From assembly GCA_963770315.1 (NCBI GenBank), contig CAVYPC010000002.1, forward strand, positions 124,001 through 188,000: a stretch of DNA of 64,000 nt, in the 5' to 3' direction. The stretch comes from VRUE01 sp963770315 (lineage in GTDB: Bacteria > Actinomycetota > Thermoleophilia > Solirubrobacterales > 70-9). A program made the position numbers and the translations under genes. The notes beneath the pieces are model-generated. The model was not told the DNA's origin, made no database searches, and worked only from the letters and a program-made list of their open reading frames with translations. Positions 1 through 7,789 of the stretch are shown here, in pieces; position 1 is the first letter of the stretch, and each line of letters begins with the position of its first letter.

Positions 1-370
1 AGGCTCCACCGCCCGCGGCCGGGCACGCTTCCGCCTCGCTCCAGCGCCCAGCGAGCACCTGCCACCGCTCCCGCTGACCGCACCGGCCCGCGCTGAGGAC
101 GATCGTCGAGACGCCGCCGTAATCGTGGGTGGCGTCGAGGACGCTCTTCACCGTCTCCGAGCCCTGCGTCGCGTAGCGGTACACGCCGAGCTCCGGTTCC
201 TTCGCCCCGCTTTCGGACCCGCCGGAGTCGTTCTCTGCCCGGAACGACCGCACCGCATCGTCCACCGTTGCCTTGGCGGGCTCGTCGCGGGGCCGGTTCA
301 GCCAGGCGAGGAGCGCCAGCGCCGCCACGCAGGCAGCGACGAGCAGAGCGATCTTGCGACCCCGTCCCAT
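1..370 (-). CDS. Putative membrane-anchored or secreted protein (partial, C-terminus outside window)
   Basis: Reading leftward from an ATG at 370, an open frame continues to the window edge, so the C-terminus is missing. It begins with a basic stretch (GRGRK) and then a hydrophobic segment of about 17 residues rich in Ala, Leu and Val, ending at AWLNRP; this looks like a signal anchor or uncleaved signal peptide. The rest is a polar linker followed by a segment containing GVYRYATQG and two cysteines (AGRCG, EACPA) that could pair outside the membrane. I do not recognise the family. An in-frame GTG at 388 is an alternative start. No clear ribosome site is visible for either. Confidence 0.55.
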   Translation of the reverse strand, partial: MGRGRKIALLVAACVAALALLAWLNRPRDEPAKATVDDAVRSFRAENDSGGSESGAKEPELGVYRYATQGSETVKSVLDATHDYGGVSTIVLSAGRCGQRERWQVLAGRWSEAEACPAAGGGA

Positions 371-424
371 TCCCCGTAGGAACCCCACGGCGTTTATCTT
401 TGCAGCAGCGGCGACCTGGGAGTG

Positions 425-1963
425 TTAGGAGGCGGCGACGATCTCCAGCACTTCGGCGGCGTACTTGGAGACGAAGCTGGGGCCGACGCCGCGGATCTCC
501 AGCAGGGCGTCGTCGCTTGCAGGACGGGTGGCGGCGATCGTCTCGAGAGTGGAGTTGTGGGCGATCGTGAAAGCCGGCTTGCCGTCGGCGGCGCGCAGGC
601 GCCACGCCTTCAGCTCCTCGAACAGGGGCGCGTCGGCGGCCGAGAGATCGACGGGTGGGGCCGCGGGCTTCTTAGCGCTGGGCTTGCGGCGAACGGCGAT
701 CGTCGCGGGATCGGGCAGCCAGCCCTGCGGGTTGCAGACGTCGCAGCAGCGATCCAGCGGCTGCCCGGCGGCGCTGTCGCCGAAGTGGTCGAGGACGCTG
801 CGCCGCCGGCAGCGCTCGGAGTAGATGAACGATTTGATCGTCTGGTAATCGCGCCAGCCGCGCTCGTGGGCGATCGCCAGCTCGGGGTCGCCGGCGCGTT
901 GCTGATTGAAGCGAACGAGGCGTCCGAGGTCGGCCTTCATCGCCAGCAGTACGGCCTTTGCCGGCAGGCCGTCGCGGCCGCCGCGCCCGGCCTCCTGGTA
1001 GTAGGCCTCGAGGCTGGTCGGGATCGCCATGTGCCAGACCGAGCGCACGTCCGCCTTGTCCACCCCCATGCCGAAGGCGTTGGTGGCGACGATGACGTCG
1101 ACCTCGCCTGCCATGAAGCGGGCCTGGGTGCTGCCCCGGTCCTCGGCCTCCATGCCGGCGTGGTAACGGTGGGCGCGCAGCCCCGCTTCGCGCAGCGTCG
1201 CGGCGACGTCGTCGGTGTCGCGGCGGGTGCCGCAGTAGACGATCGCCGGTCGGTTGGCGGGATCGGCGAGGCCGGCTTCGAGCAGCGCCATACGCCGCGC
1301 CTTGGAGCCGGTGCCTTCCAGCCGCACGACGTCGAAGGAGAGGTTGGGCCGATCGAACCCCGAGCGGACCCGCAGCGGCTCGCGCATCTGGAAGCGCGCC
1401 GCGATCTCGCGCGCCACCGCCTCGGTCGCCGTCGCCGTGCAGGCCATCACGGTCGGCCGGCCGAGTCGCTCGGCTATCTCGGGCAGTCGCAGGTAGTCGG
1501 GGCGGAAGTCGTGCCCCCACTCGGACACGCAGTGCGCCTCGTCGACCGCGAGCAGGTCGATCCGCCTCTGCTCGATCGCGTGCAGGAAGACGGTCGAGCC
1601 GAAGCGCTCCGGCGAGCAGTAGACGATCCGCGCCTCGCCGTTGCGGACCTGGGCGAGGGCGGCGCGAGCTGCCTCTTCGCTCATCCCCGAGGAGATCATC
1701 GCCACCGGGTGGCCCGCCGCGGTCAACCGTCGCCACTGGTCGTTCATCAGCGCGATCAACGGGCTGACGACGATCGTCAGGTCCTCCGAGGCCAGCCCCG
1801 GAAGCTGGTAGCAGAGGCTCTTGCCGCCCCCGGTCGGCATGACGATCAACGAGTCGCGCCCTTCCAGCGCCGCTTCAACAGCCTCCCGCTGTCCCGGCCG
1901 CCAGCTCGTGAACTCAAGCTTCTCCAGCAGCTCGTCGGCCCGGTTCTGCGTTTGAGCGGTCAT
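425..1963 (-). CDS. recQ: ATP-dependent DNA helicase RecQ
   Basis: This 512-residue superfamily 2 helicase would unwind recombination and replication intermediates 3' to 5'. Motif I (MPTGGGKSLCYQLP) lies near residues 42-55 and the DEAH box (VDEAHCVSEWGHDF) near 140-153, which is the RecQ-specific form. A zinc-binding segment with the expected spacing (YSERCRRR then CCDVC) follows the second RecA domain. The C-terminus (IRGVGPSFVSKYA) looks like an HRDC domain. The ATG at 1963 has TAGGCT nine bases upstream and no Shine-Dalgarno sequence, consistent with a leaderless mRNA. Length and domain order are normal for the family. Confidence 0.95.
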   Translation of the reverse strand: MTAQTQNRADELLEKLEFTSWRPGQREAVEAALEGRDSLIVMPTGGGKSLCYQLPGLASEDLTIVVSPLIALMNDQWRRLTAAGHPVAMISSGMSEEAARAALAQVRNGEARIVYCSPERFGSTVFLHAIEQRRIDLLAVDEAHCVSEWGHDFRPDYLRLPEIAERLGRPTVMACTATATEAVAREIAARFQMREPLRVRSGFDRPNLSFDVVRLEGTGSKARRMALLEAGLADPANRPAIVYCGTRRDTDDVAATLREAGLRAHRYHAGMEAEDRGSTQARFMAGEVDVIVATNAFGMGVDKADVRSVWHMAIPTSLEAYYQEAGRGGRDGLPAKAVLLAMKADLGRLVRFNQQRAGDPELAIAHERGWRDYQTIKSFIYSERCRRRSVLDHFGDSAAGQPLDRCCDVCNPQGWLPDPATIAVRRKPSAKKPAAPPVDLSAADAPLFEELKAWRLRAADGKPAFTIAHNSTLETIAATRPASDDALLEIRGVGPSFVSKYAAEVLEIVAAS

Positions 1964-2040
1964 CGGCCGCTCAGCCTATGGTGATGACCGGCGGCCGAGA
2001 ACTTGGTCTCTGGACTCGCCGGCTAAAAGCGCGCAAATTG

Positions 2041-2065
2041 GTTTCAACCCCTGTACACCGGGCAT
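2041..2065 (+). promoter_or_regulatory. Candidate SigF/SigB-type general stress promoter
   Basis: GTTT at 2041-2044 and GGGCAT at 2060-2065 are separated by 15 bases. This resembles the GTTT-N(14-16)-GGGTAT pattern of actinobacterial SigB/SigF stress promoters. It sits 31 bases before the strong ribosome site (AAAGGAGGAG) of the next gene. Assigning it to a particular sigma factor is inference. Confidence 0.4.
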
Positions 2066-2096
2066 TGGATGAGTCTCTCTATCTAAAGGAGGAGCG

Positions 2097-2372
2097 ATGT
2101 CCACCGTCGCAGTCATCGCCATAGTCGTCGTTGCCTTGATCGTCCTTGCGATTGTGGTTTCGATGGTCCGCCGTGCTCGTGATCGCCGGCAGTTCGCCGA
2201 GGTTCAGGGCGAGGCGCAGCACGAAGACGTACAGCACCACCGCGAGAAGGCGGAGGACAGCCGCACGGAGGCGGCGATCGCCGAGGAGCGGGCGGAGCGG
2301 GCGAAGGTCGAGGCCGAGCTCAACGAGGAGCGGGCCGACCGGCGCGAGCGGGAGCTTGGCAGGAACAACTAG
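2097..2372 (+). CDS. Small single-pass membrane protein with charged coiled-coil tail
   Basis: This 91-residue protein starts with a long hydrophobic helix (about residues 3-23, rich in Val, Ile and Ala), followed by RRARDRR as a cytoplasmic anchor. The remainder is almost entirely charged (Glu, Arg, Lys, Ala) with heptad-like spacing typical of a coiled coil (EERAERAKVEAELNEERADR). The ATG has an excellent ribosome site, AAAGGAGGAG. It probably forms a two-gene unit with the next gene (12-base gap, also with a strong ribosome site). No enzymatic motif is present. The family is not recognised; a stress-induced envelope protein is a guess based on the promoter. Confidence 0.75.
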   Translation: MSTVAVIAIVVVALIVLAIVVSMVRRARDRRQFAEVQGEAQHEDVQHHREKAEDSRTEAAIAEERAERAKVEAELNEERADRRERELGRNN

Positions 2373-2383
2373 GAGGTAGAACG

Positions 2384-2836
2384 ATGGCTCAGACTAAAAC
2401 CAAAGCCCCATCGAAACGGTCCGCGGGTTCCAAAAAACCCAACGCCCGTTCGCGAGGCTCAACCAAAAAATCGACGAGCTCGCGGAAACGGGAGAGCTTG
2501 TCCGCGTCCACCCCCGTCGCCGCAGTGAGCAACGCGACCGACAAAGCCACCACCGCCGTCGGCAACGCGACGGACAAGGCAAAGATCCCGTTGGTCGCCG
2601 GCGGCGCTGCCCTCGCCGGAGCAGCCGGTGGGGCGATGCTCGGCGCCCGCCAGGCTCGCCGCCACCGGCGAGGCTTTGGCAAGGCCGCCAGGACTGCAGG
2701 CACCCTGGGTATTCAGATGGGTCACCTTGCGTCCGAGCTGCAGCGCAATCGGGAAGCGACGAACGGCAACAGCCAACACCGGTCGCCGCTTGAGGTCGTC
2801 CTGGAGGGCCTCACTTCGCGACGTTCCCGCCCCTGA
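2384..2836 (+). CDS. Lysine/serine-rich protein with glycine-zipper segment
   Basis: This 150-residue protein has three parts. Residues 1-45 are rich in Lys, Arg, Ser and Thr and resemble the basic tail of histone H1-like proteins. A middle segment carries two near-repeats of the form NATDKA. A Gly/Ala hydrophobic stretch (AGGAALAGAAGGAMLGA) then looks like a glycine-zipper membrane helix and is followed by an Arg-rich segment. The ribosome site AGGAGGTAGAACG precedes the ATG. It follows the coiled-coil membrane protein closely. Nucleic acid or cell-wall polymer binding by the basic tail is plausible but not shown. It uses more A-rich codons (AAA, AAC) at its 5' end than neighbouring genes. 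Confidence 0.7.
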   Translation: MAQTKTKAPSKRSAGSKKPNARSRGSTKKSTSSRKRESLSASTPVAAVSNATDKATTAVGNATDKAKIPLVAGGAALAGAAGGAMLGARQARRHRRGFGKAARTAGTLGIQMGHLASELQRNREATNGNSQHRSPLEVVLEGLTSRRSRP

Positions 2837-2900
2837 GAAGCTATGGCAGGACCCGCCGGCTGAGTGCTCGATCCCTCTGGGCGTGTCTGCGGGCCTGCTG

Positions 2901-4022
2901 CTATTCGCTGACGATCTTCGCCGGCACCTGCGAGAGCAGCTCGGCCAGCGCATCGATCTGCTGCGCCAGCTTGCGGGTATCGGCTTCGGTCAGCTCGGTG
3001 TAGGGGACGAAGCCGTCGCCGCGGCGGTAGGGATTCAGCGAGGCGTAGACCTTGTCGAACTGGGCTTCGATTTCCTTCGCCAGCTTCGGATCCTTGCCGG
3101 AAAGCAGCGGCTCGACCGCTTCGAACGCGGCCTCGGCGCCTTCCACGTTGGCCTCGAAGTCGACCAGGTCGATGTGCGAGTAGCGCTCCTCCTCGCCGGT
3201 GATCTTCGAGGCCGAGACCTCGCCGAGCAGCTCGTTGGCCCCGTTGGCGATCTGCACCGCCTGCAGCTCGACCGTCTTGACTTTGTGCTGCAGATCCTTG
3301 ACGTCGATCAGCAGCTGCTTCGCGACCGGTGCCATGCCGGCGGTCGTGCCTTCGGCCCAGAGCGCTTTCTCGATCCGGTGGAAGCCGCCGAACCGATTCG
3401 CCGGCACGTCGTTTTCGCGGGCGTCGATGCGCGGGTCGAGGTCGCCGAAGGACTCCGCGACCGGCTCGACTCGCTCGTAGGGGATCCGGGCGGCGGCGTA
3501 GAGAGCCTTCGCCCCCTCGATGTCTCCCGCTTCGACTGCGGCCACGAACGGCGCCGTCTTCGCGACCAGCTGGGCGCTGTTCCGCTCGAGGTAGTCGCGG
3601 TACCGGGCGATCGCCGCTTCGACCTCGGGGCTGCTCTTCGCCTCGCCACCCCCGGTGATGGTCAGGGTGCCGTCTTCGTCGGAGCCGCCGTTGCAGCGCA
3701 GGGTGTATTCACCCTGTTCCAGGGTCAGCGAGAAGCTGCCGGAGATGCCTTCGGAGAGGTTCTCGACCTCGCCGAGGATCGTGTCCCCGTCGAGCACCTC
3801 GAGCTCGGTCACCTTCGAGCTGCCGGTGTTTTCGACCTCGAAGGTCATCGGGCCGGCGGGAGCCTTGGCCGTGTGCGGGTCGCAGCCTTCGTCGGTCAGC
3901 TCGAAAGCCATCGTCCTGGCGCCCTGCGGCGCGTCTTCGCTGGAGCCGCAGGCGCTCGCGAAGACGGCGATGAGGCCGGTGGCGGCGAGGGCCAGGGCGG
4001 CGCGGACGGGGAATCGATTCAT
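2901..4022 (-). CDS. efeO: EfeO-like periplasmic iron-binding lipoprotein (cupredoxin plus M75 domains)
   Basis: This is the extracytoplasmic component of the EfeUOB iron transporter. I place the start at ATG 4022, because AAGGAG lies 10 bases upstream and the protein then begins with a clean lipoprotein signal (ALALAATGLIAVFASACGSS, lipobox Cys). An upstream in-frame start at 4055 would add 11 residues and remove this fit. An N-terminal cupredoxin-like domain covers about residues 30-120. The imelysin/M75 domain that follows carries the HxxE signature (GGFHRIEKALWAEG) associated with metal binding. At about 373 residues it is normal for EfeO. It is the third gene of the efeU-efeB-efeO run, preceded by its own iron box at 4059-4072. 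Confidence 0.9.
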   Translation of the reverse strand: MNRFPVRAALALAATGLIAVFASACGSSEDAPQGARTMAFELTDEGCDPHTAKAPAGPMTFEVENTGSSKVTELEVLDGDTILGEVENLSEGISGSFSLTLEQGEYTLRCNGGSDEDGTLTITGGGEAKSSPEVEAAIARYRDYLERNSAQLVAKTAPFVAAVEAGDIEGAKALYAAARIPYERVEPVAESFGDLDPRIDARENDVPANRFGGFHRIEKALWAEGTTAGMAPVAKQLLIDVKDLQHKVKTVELQAVQIANGANELLGEVSASKITGEEERYSHIDLVDFEANVEGAEAAFEAVEPLLSGKDPKLAKEIEAQFDKVYASLNPYRRGDGFVPYTELTEADTRKLAQQIDALAELLSQVPAKIVSE

Positions 4023-4058
4023 CTGAGCGAGGCTCCTTGTCGGTGTTTCCAGCAAAAG

Positions 4059-4072
4059 TTAGGGCACCCTAA
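4059..4072. promoter_or_regulatory. DtxR/IdeR-like iron box upstream of efeO
   Basis: TTAGGGCACCCTAA is a perfect 6-2-6 palindrome, and one further G/C pair extends it to 16 bases. It shares TTAGG-N3-CCCTAA with the box in front of efeU and resembles the half-site pattern of the DtxR/IdeR operator. It lies 36 bases upstream of the efeO start codon. Iron-dependent repression is inferred from family knowledge. Confidence 0.6.
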
Positions 4073-4111
4073 CAAAAACCTACAAATCGGGTCGGAATAT
4101 CGCCGGGCTGC

Positions 4112-5350
4112 TCAGCCGAGCAGCGTTTCTCCCACGTAGCCCCCCTGGCGCGCGCCAGGGGGGACGGCGAAGATCGCGCTGCCGACGTGCTTGATGTACT
4201 CGTTGAGCGCGTCGTTGGAGCCGAGCTGTCGCTGGATCGCGACGAACTGGCGCTCCGGGTCGCGCTGGAAGCAGATGAAGAAGAGCCCGGCTTCAAGCTC
4301 GCCGAGGCTCTCGTCGACCCCGTCGGTGAAGGAGTAGCCGCGGCGCAGGATCCGCTCGCCGCCGTTGACCGGGGACGAGGCGAGCCGCACGTGGGCATCG
4401 ACCGGGATCGTCGGCTGCCCGCCCTGGCTGGCGTCGAGGTCGAGCGGTTCGAACTCGCTGCTCTCGCCGAGCGGCGCGCCGCTGTACTTGTGGCGGCCGA
4501 TCGTCTGCTCCTGGTCTTCCAGGGCCGAGCGGTCCCAGATCTCGAGCAGCATGCGGATGCGGCGGGTGACCAGGTAGCTGCCGCCGCGCATCCACGCCGG
4601 GCCGTCGCCGCTTCCGAGCCAGACAAAGCGCCGCATCGCGTCGGTGTCCTCGGCGCGGATGTTCGCCGTGCCGTCTTTGAAGCCCATCAGATTGCGCGGC
4701 GTCTCCTGGCCGCGGCTGGTGCTCGCGGTGCGGCCGAAGCCGAGCTGCGACCAGCGCATGACGACCGCGCCGCGCCCAATCCGGGCGAGGTTGCGGATCG
4801 CGTGGAAGGCGACCTGGGGATCGTCGGAGCAGGCCTGCACGCAGAGGTCGCCGCCGCTTTCCTCCTCGTTCAGCTCGTCGCCGGGCAGCGCCGGGATCGT
4901 GCGCAGGGCCGCCGGTCGCTTCCGCCGCAGGCCGAGGCCGCTCCGTTCGAAGAGGCTCGGCCCGAAGCCGAAGGTGACGGTGAGGCGGGAGGGGAGGAGG
5001 CCGACCGTCTCGCCGGTGTCTTCGGGTGGGGCGAGCTGGACGCTGTTGGCATCGCCGATCATGTCGCCCGCGGTCATCTCGGCGGCTGCCCGGGACCACT
5101 CGCGCAGCAGGTCGCGGAGGTCGGAGCGACTGTCGGTGACCAGGTCGAAGGCGGCGAAGTGAAGGCGGTCCTGGGCGGGCGTGTCGATTCCGGCCTGGTG
5201 CTCGCCGTAGAAGGGGACCGAGCCGGTGCCGTCCGACTCCGCCTCCGCGGTCTCCTGGCCGACCAGATAGCCGGTCGCGCCGCCGAGCCCGATGCCGGCG
5301 GCACCGACTCCGGCCGAGGCCAGCAGCCGACGACGGGTGATCGGGTTCAT
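4112..5350 (-). CDS. efeB: EfeB, Tat-exported Dyp-type haem peroxidase
   Basis: This 412-residue Dyp-type peroxidase is the haem component of the Efe system and is thought to act outside the membrane. The N-terminus has a twin-arginine signal (NPITRRRLLASAGVGAAG). The Dyp signature GxxDG is present as GFKDGTANI near residue 198, with its catalytic Asp. The proximal haem His is in TIGRHKYSGAPLG, and the conserved Arg cluster is in YLVTRRIRM. It follows efeU by 22 bases, with no separate promoter visible, so the two are probably co-transcribed. Ferrous iron oxidation versus haem deferrochelation remains debated for this family. Confidence 0.93.
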   Translation of the reverse strand: MNPITRRRLLASAGVGAAGIGLGGATGYLVGQETAEAESDGTGSVPFYGEHQAGIDTPAQDRLHFAAFDLVTDSRSDLRDLLREWSRAAAEMTAGDMIGDANSVQLAPPEDTGETVGLLPSRLTVTFGFGPSLFERSGLGLRRKRPAALRTIPALPGDELNEEESGGDLCVQACSDDPQVAFHAIRNLARIGRGAVVMRWSQLGFGRTASTSRGQETPRNLMGFKDGTANIRAEDTDAMRRFVWLGSGDGPAWMRGGSYLVTRRIRMLLEIWDRSALEDQEQTIGRHKYSGAPLGESSEFEPLDLDASQGGQPTIPVDAHVRLASSPVNGGERILRRGYSFTDGVDESLGELEAGLFFICFQRDPERQFVAIQRQLGSNDALNEYIKHVGSAIFAVPPGARQGGYVGETLLG

Positions 5351-5372
5351 CGTGAAAGAGGAGCGACTGGCG

Positions 5373-6230
5373 TCACGCCGGGCTTTCGGCGGGCGCCGTG
5401 CTCGCGCGCACCCGTCGGCGACGCAGGCGCAGCCGATCCGGCCAGAGCACGAAGAGCGTCATCGGGATCGCGTAGAGCAGATAGACCAGCGCCTCGCCCA
5501 CGGTCGGCTGCGGCTGCAGGCCCAGCATCCCGGTCAGCAGCGAGCCCGAGATCGTCCCCGGCTGGACCAGCCAGGTGAGGTCGATCGCCTGCCCCTGCAG
5601 GCCGTTGAACCAGGCCGCCTCGTGCGCGGTATGCAGCGAGGTCGAGAGCAGGCCGGCGGCGACGAAGACGAGGATCAGGCCGGTGATGCGGAAGAAGCGA
5701 GTCAGGTTGATCCGCACGCCGCCGCGATAGATGCCGACGCCGATCGCGACCGCCGCGACCAGGCCGATCACCGCCCCGGCCCCGGCTGCCGTCGTGTCCG
5801 TCGCGTCCTGGAAGGCGGCGAGCAGGAAGACGGAGGTCTCGAAGCCCTCGCGCAGCACCGCGAGGAAGGCCATCGCGACGAGGGCCAGCGCCGAGCCCCG
5901 TGCCAGCGCCGTCGCCGCGCTCCCTTCCAGCGCCGCTTTGATGCCGCGGGCGTTGCGCCGCATCCAGACGATCATGTAGGTGACGGCGGCGACCGCGATC
6001 GAGCCGATCACCGTCTCCAGGCCCTCCTGCTCGCGCTGCGGGAGCTGTTCGCCGACCACCTTTAGAAGTACGGCGATACCGAGGCAGAGGGCGACCGCGA
6101 TCGCGACGCCGATCCACATCTGCTTGATCGCGTCCTGGCGGCCCTCCTTGACCAGGAAGGCGGCGATGATGCCGACGATCAGCGCTGCCTCGACGCCCTC
6201 GCGCAGGGCTATGACAAGAGTTGGGATCAA
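5373..6230 (-). CDS. efeU: EfeU/FTR1-family iron permease
   Basis: This 285-residue membrane protein has about seven hydrophobic helices and two copies of the REGxE iron-binding motif: LREGVEAAL at residues 9-17 and LREGFETSVF in the middle. Both are hallmarks of the FTR1/OFeT permeases. The start is TTG at 6230, which puts the first motif at the usual distance from the N-terminus. The ribosome site (AGGGAG) lies inside the iron box, so a bound regulator would affect both transcription and the leader. It is the first gene of efeU-efeB-efeO and lies just downstream of zwf on the same strand. Confidence 0.93.
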   Translation of the reverse strand: MIPTLVIALREGVEAALIVGIIAAFLVKEGRQDAIKQMWIGVAIAVALCLGIAVLLKVVGEQLPQREQEGLETVIGSIAVAAVTYMIVWMRRNARGIKAALEGSAATALARGSALALVAMAFLAVLREGFETSVFLLAAFQDATDTTAAGAGAVIGLVAAVAIGVGIYRGGVRINLTRFFRITGLILVFVAAGLLSTSLHTAHEAAWFNGLQGQAIDLTWLVQPGTISGSLLTGMLGLQPQPTVGEALVYLLYAIPMTLFVLWPDRLRLRRRRVRASTAPAESPA

Positions 6231-6235
6231 GAGGT

Positions 6236-6279
6236 TTAGGTCTCCCTAATTAGGGGGTCCGAAAACCTAGCATAGGGGT
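6236..6279 (-). promoter_or_regulatory. efe operon promoter with clustered iron boxes
   Basis: TTAGGTCTCCCTAA at 6236-6249 matches the efeO box. CCCTAATTAGGG at 6244-6255 overlaps it, and CCTAGCATAGG at 6266-6276 is a third palindrome. On the minus strand the third contains a good -10 (TATGCT), with TTAGAC 17 bases further upstream as a -35. A DtxR/IdeR-type repressor bound here would cover the -10 and the start region. The regulator itself is not in the window. Confidence 0.6.
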
Positions 6280-6293
6280 TGGGATTAGGCCGT

Positions 6294-7697
6294 CTAAGGC
6301 AGCCAGGGCTCGTACCACTGGGCGAGGCCACGGGTGAGCTTGTCGGCCTCCTTGGGCCCCCAGGTCCCGGGCTCATACGGATGCACCGGGCCCGGGTCGT
6401 CGAGCAGCGGCTGCACGATCCGCCACGTCTCCTCGACCGTGTCCTGACGGGTGAAGAGCTGGTAGTGGCCGCGGAGGGCGTCGCCGAGCAGGCGCTCGTA
6501 GGGCTCGGGCTCCTCGCCGGGGACCTTTTCGAAGAGGACCTCGAGGTCGGCCGGCTCGAAGGCCTCCTCGCCCGCCTTCTTGGCGTAGAGGCGGGTACGG
6601 GCGCCGGGTGTGGGCTCGATGCGAAAGGTCATCTGGTTTGGGTCGGGCCGCTTCTCCCCGCCGATCCCGAGGCGCGGCGGACGCTTAAAGGTGATGGTGA
6701 CCTCGCTTGCCTTCGCCGGCATGAACTTGCCGGCGCGGATGAAGAAGGGAACGCCGCTCCAGCGCCAGTTGTCGACCTCCAGCTCGACCGCGGCGAAGGT
6801 CTCGGTGGTCGAGTCCGGGGCGACGTCCTTGACCTCGCGGAAGCCCTCGTACTGGCCGCGCACGTAGCGCCGTGGGTCCGCGGTGCGGGTCGCTTTGAAG
6901 AATTCCAGCTTCTTGTCGCGGATCGAGTCATGGTGATTGCCGGTCGGCGGGCCCATCCCGACCAGCGCCAGCACCTGCAGGGCGTGGTTCTGGATCACGT
7001 CGCGCATCGCCCCGACGGCGTCGTAGAAGCGGCCGCGGTCGTCGACGCCGAAGTTCTCGGCGATCGTCATCTGCACGTGGGCCACGTGCTCGCGGTTCCA
7101 GACCGGCTCCAGCAACGAGTTGGCGAAGCGCAGGTAGGCGATGTCCATCACCGGCTCCTTGCCCAGGTAATGGTCGATGCGGAGGATCTGCTCCTCTCCC
7201 AGCACCTCGCACAGCTCGGCGTTCAACGCCCGTGCCGATTCGAGGTCGTGGCCGAAGGGCTTCTCGATCACCACCCGCGCGTTCTCGGTCAGCCCGGCTG
7301 CGCCCAGCCCGTGAACCACCATGGCGAAGAGTGACGGCGGGATCTCGAGGTAGAAGACGGGACGTTTGGCGTCGCCGATCGCCTCGCCAACGCGCTCGAA
7401 GGTGGCGGCGTCGGCGTAGTCCCCCTGGATGTAGGTGAGGCGGGCGGCGAGGCGGTTGAAGACGTCCTCGTCTGGGTCGCCGACCGTTGCGCCGATCGCT
7501 TCGTGGGCGTGCTGGCGCAGTTTCGCCGTGTCCCACTCGTCGATCGCCACGCCGACGATCGGACAGTCGAGCTTGCCGCCGGCCTCCAGCCGGTAGAGCG
7601 CCCGGAAGGTCATTTTCTTCGCCAGGTCGCCGCTGATCCCGAAGATCGTCAGCACGTCGGCCGCCTCGCCGCCGGACTTTGTCGCCGCATTGCTCAT
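6294..7697 (-). CDS. zwf: Glucose-6-phosphate dehydrogenase
   Basis: This 467-residue enzyme catalyses the NADP-dependent oxidation of glucose 6-phosphate to 6-phosphogluconolactone, the first step of the oxidative pentose phosphate pathway. The N-terminal nucleotide-binding signature (TIFGISGDLAKKM) and the active-site motif RIDHYLGKE, followed by AYLRFAN, are clear. Length is typical. The ATG at 7697 has TAGCCT nine bases upstream and no ribosome site, suggesting leaderless transcription. The gene is divergent from gnd and shares a 92-base intergenic region with it, so two enzymes of the same pathway could be co-regulated. Confidence 0.96.
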   Translation of the reverse strand: MSNAATKSGGEAADVLTIFGISGDLAKKMTFRALYRLEAGGKLDCPIVGVAIDEWDTAKLRQHAHEAIGATVGDPDEDVFNRLAARLTYIQGDYADAATFERVGEAIGDAKRPVFYLEIPPSLFAMVVHGLGAAGLTENARVVIEKPFGHDLESARALNAELCEVLGEEQILRIDHYLGKEPVMDIAYLRFANSLLEPVWNREHVAHVQMTIAENFGVDDRGRFYDAVGAMRDVIQNHALQVLALVGMGPPTGNHHDSIRDKKLEFFKATRTADPRRYVRGQYEGFREVKDVAPDSTTETFAAVELEVDNWRWSGVPFFIRAGKFMPAKASEVTITFKRPPRLGIGGEKRPDPNQMTFRIEPTPGARTRLYAKKAGEEAFEPADLEVLFEKVPGEEPEPYERLLGDALRGHYQLFTRQDTVEETWRIVQPLLDDPGPVHPYEPGTWGPKEADKLTRGLAQWYEPWLP

Positions 7698-7789
7698 CGC
7701 GGTGTCAGGCTATCCGAGCGCTGAGGCTAGGATGGCTCAGGCGGTCCCGTGCGGGCCGCTTCCCTGCAGAGCACGAGCGGAGGGTTGCG

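Noticed and set aside
422..1984. Long open frame on the plus strand opposite recQ (520 codons)
   Set aside because: Its translation has no domain or hydrophobic pattern and is the GC-rich antisense shadow of recQ, whose motifs are unmistakable.
7679..7789. Upstream extension of gnd to 7679
   Set aside because: The extra 37 residues are unrelated to the family and overlap the zwf start and promoter; GGAGGG supports ATG 7790.
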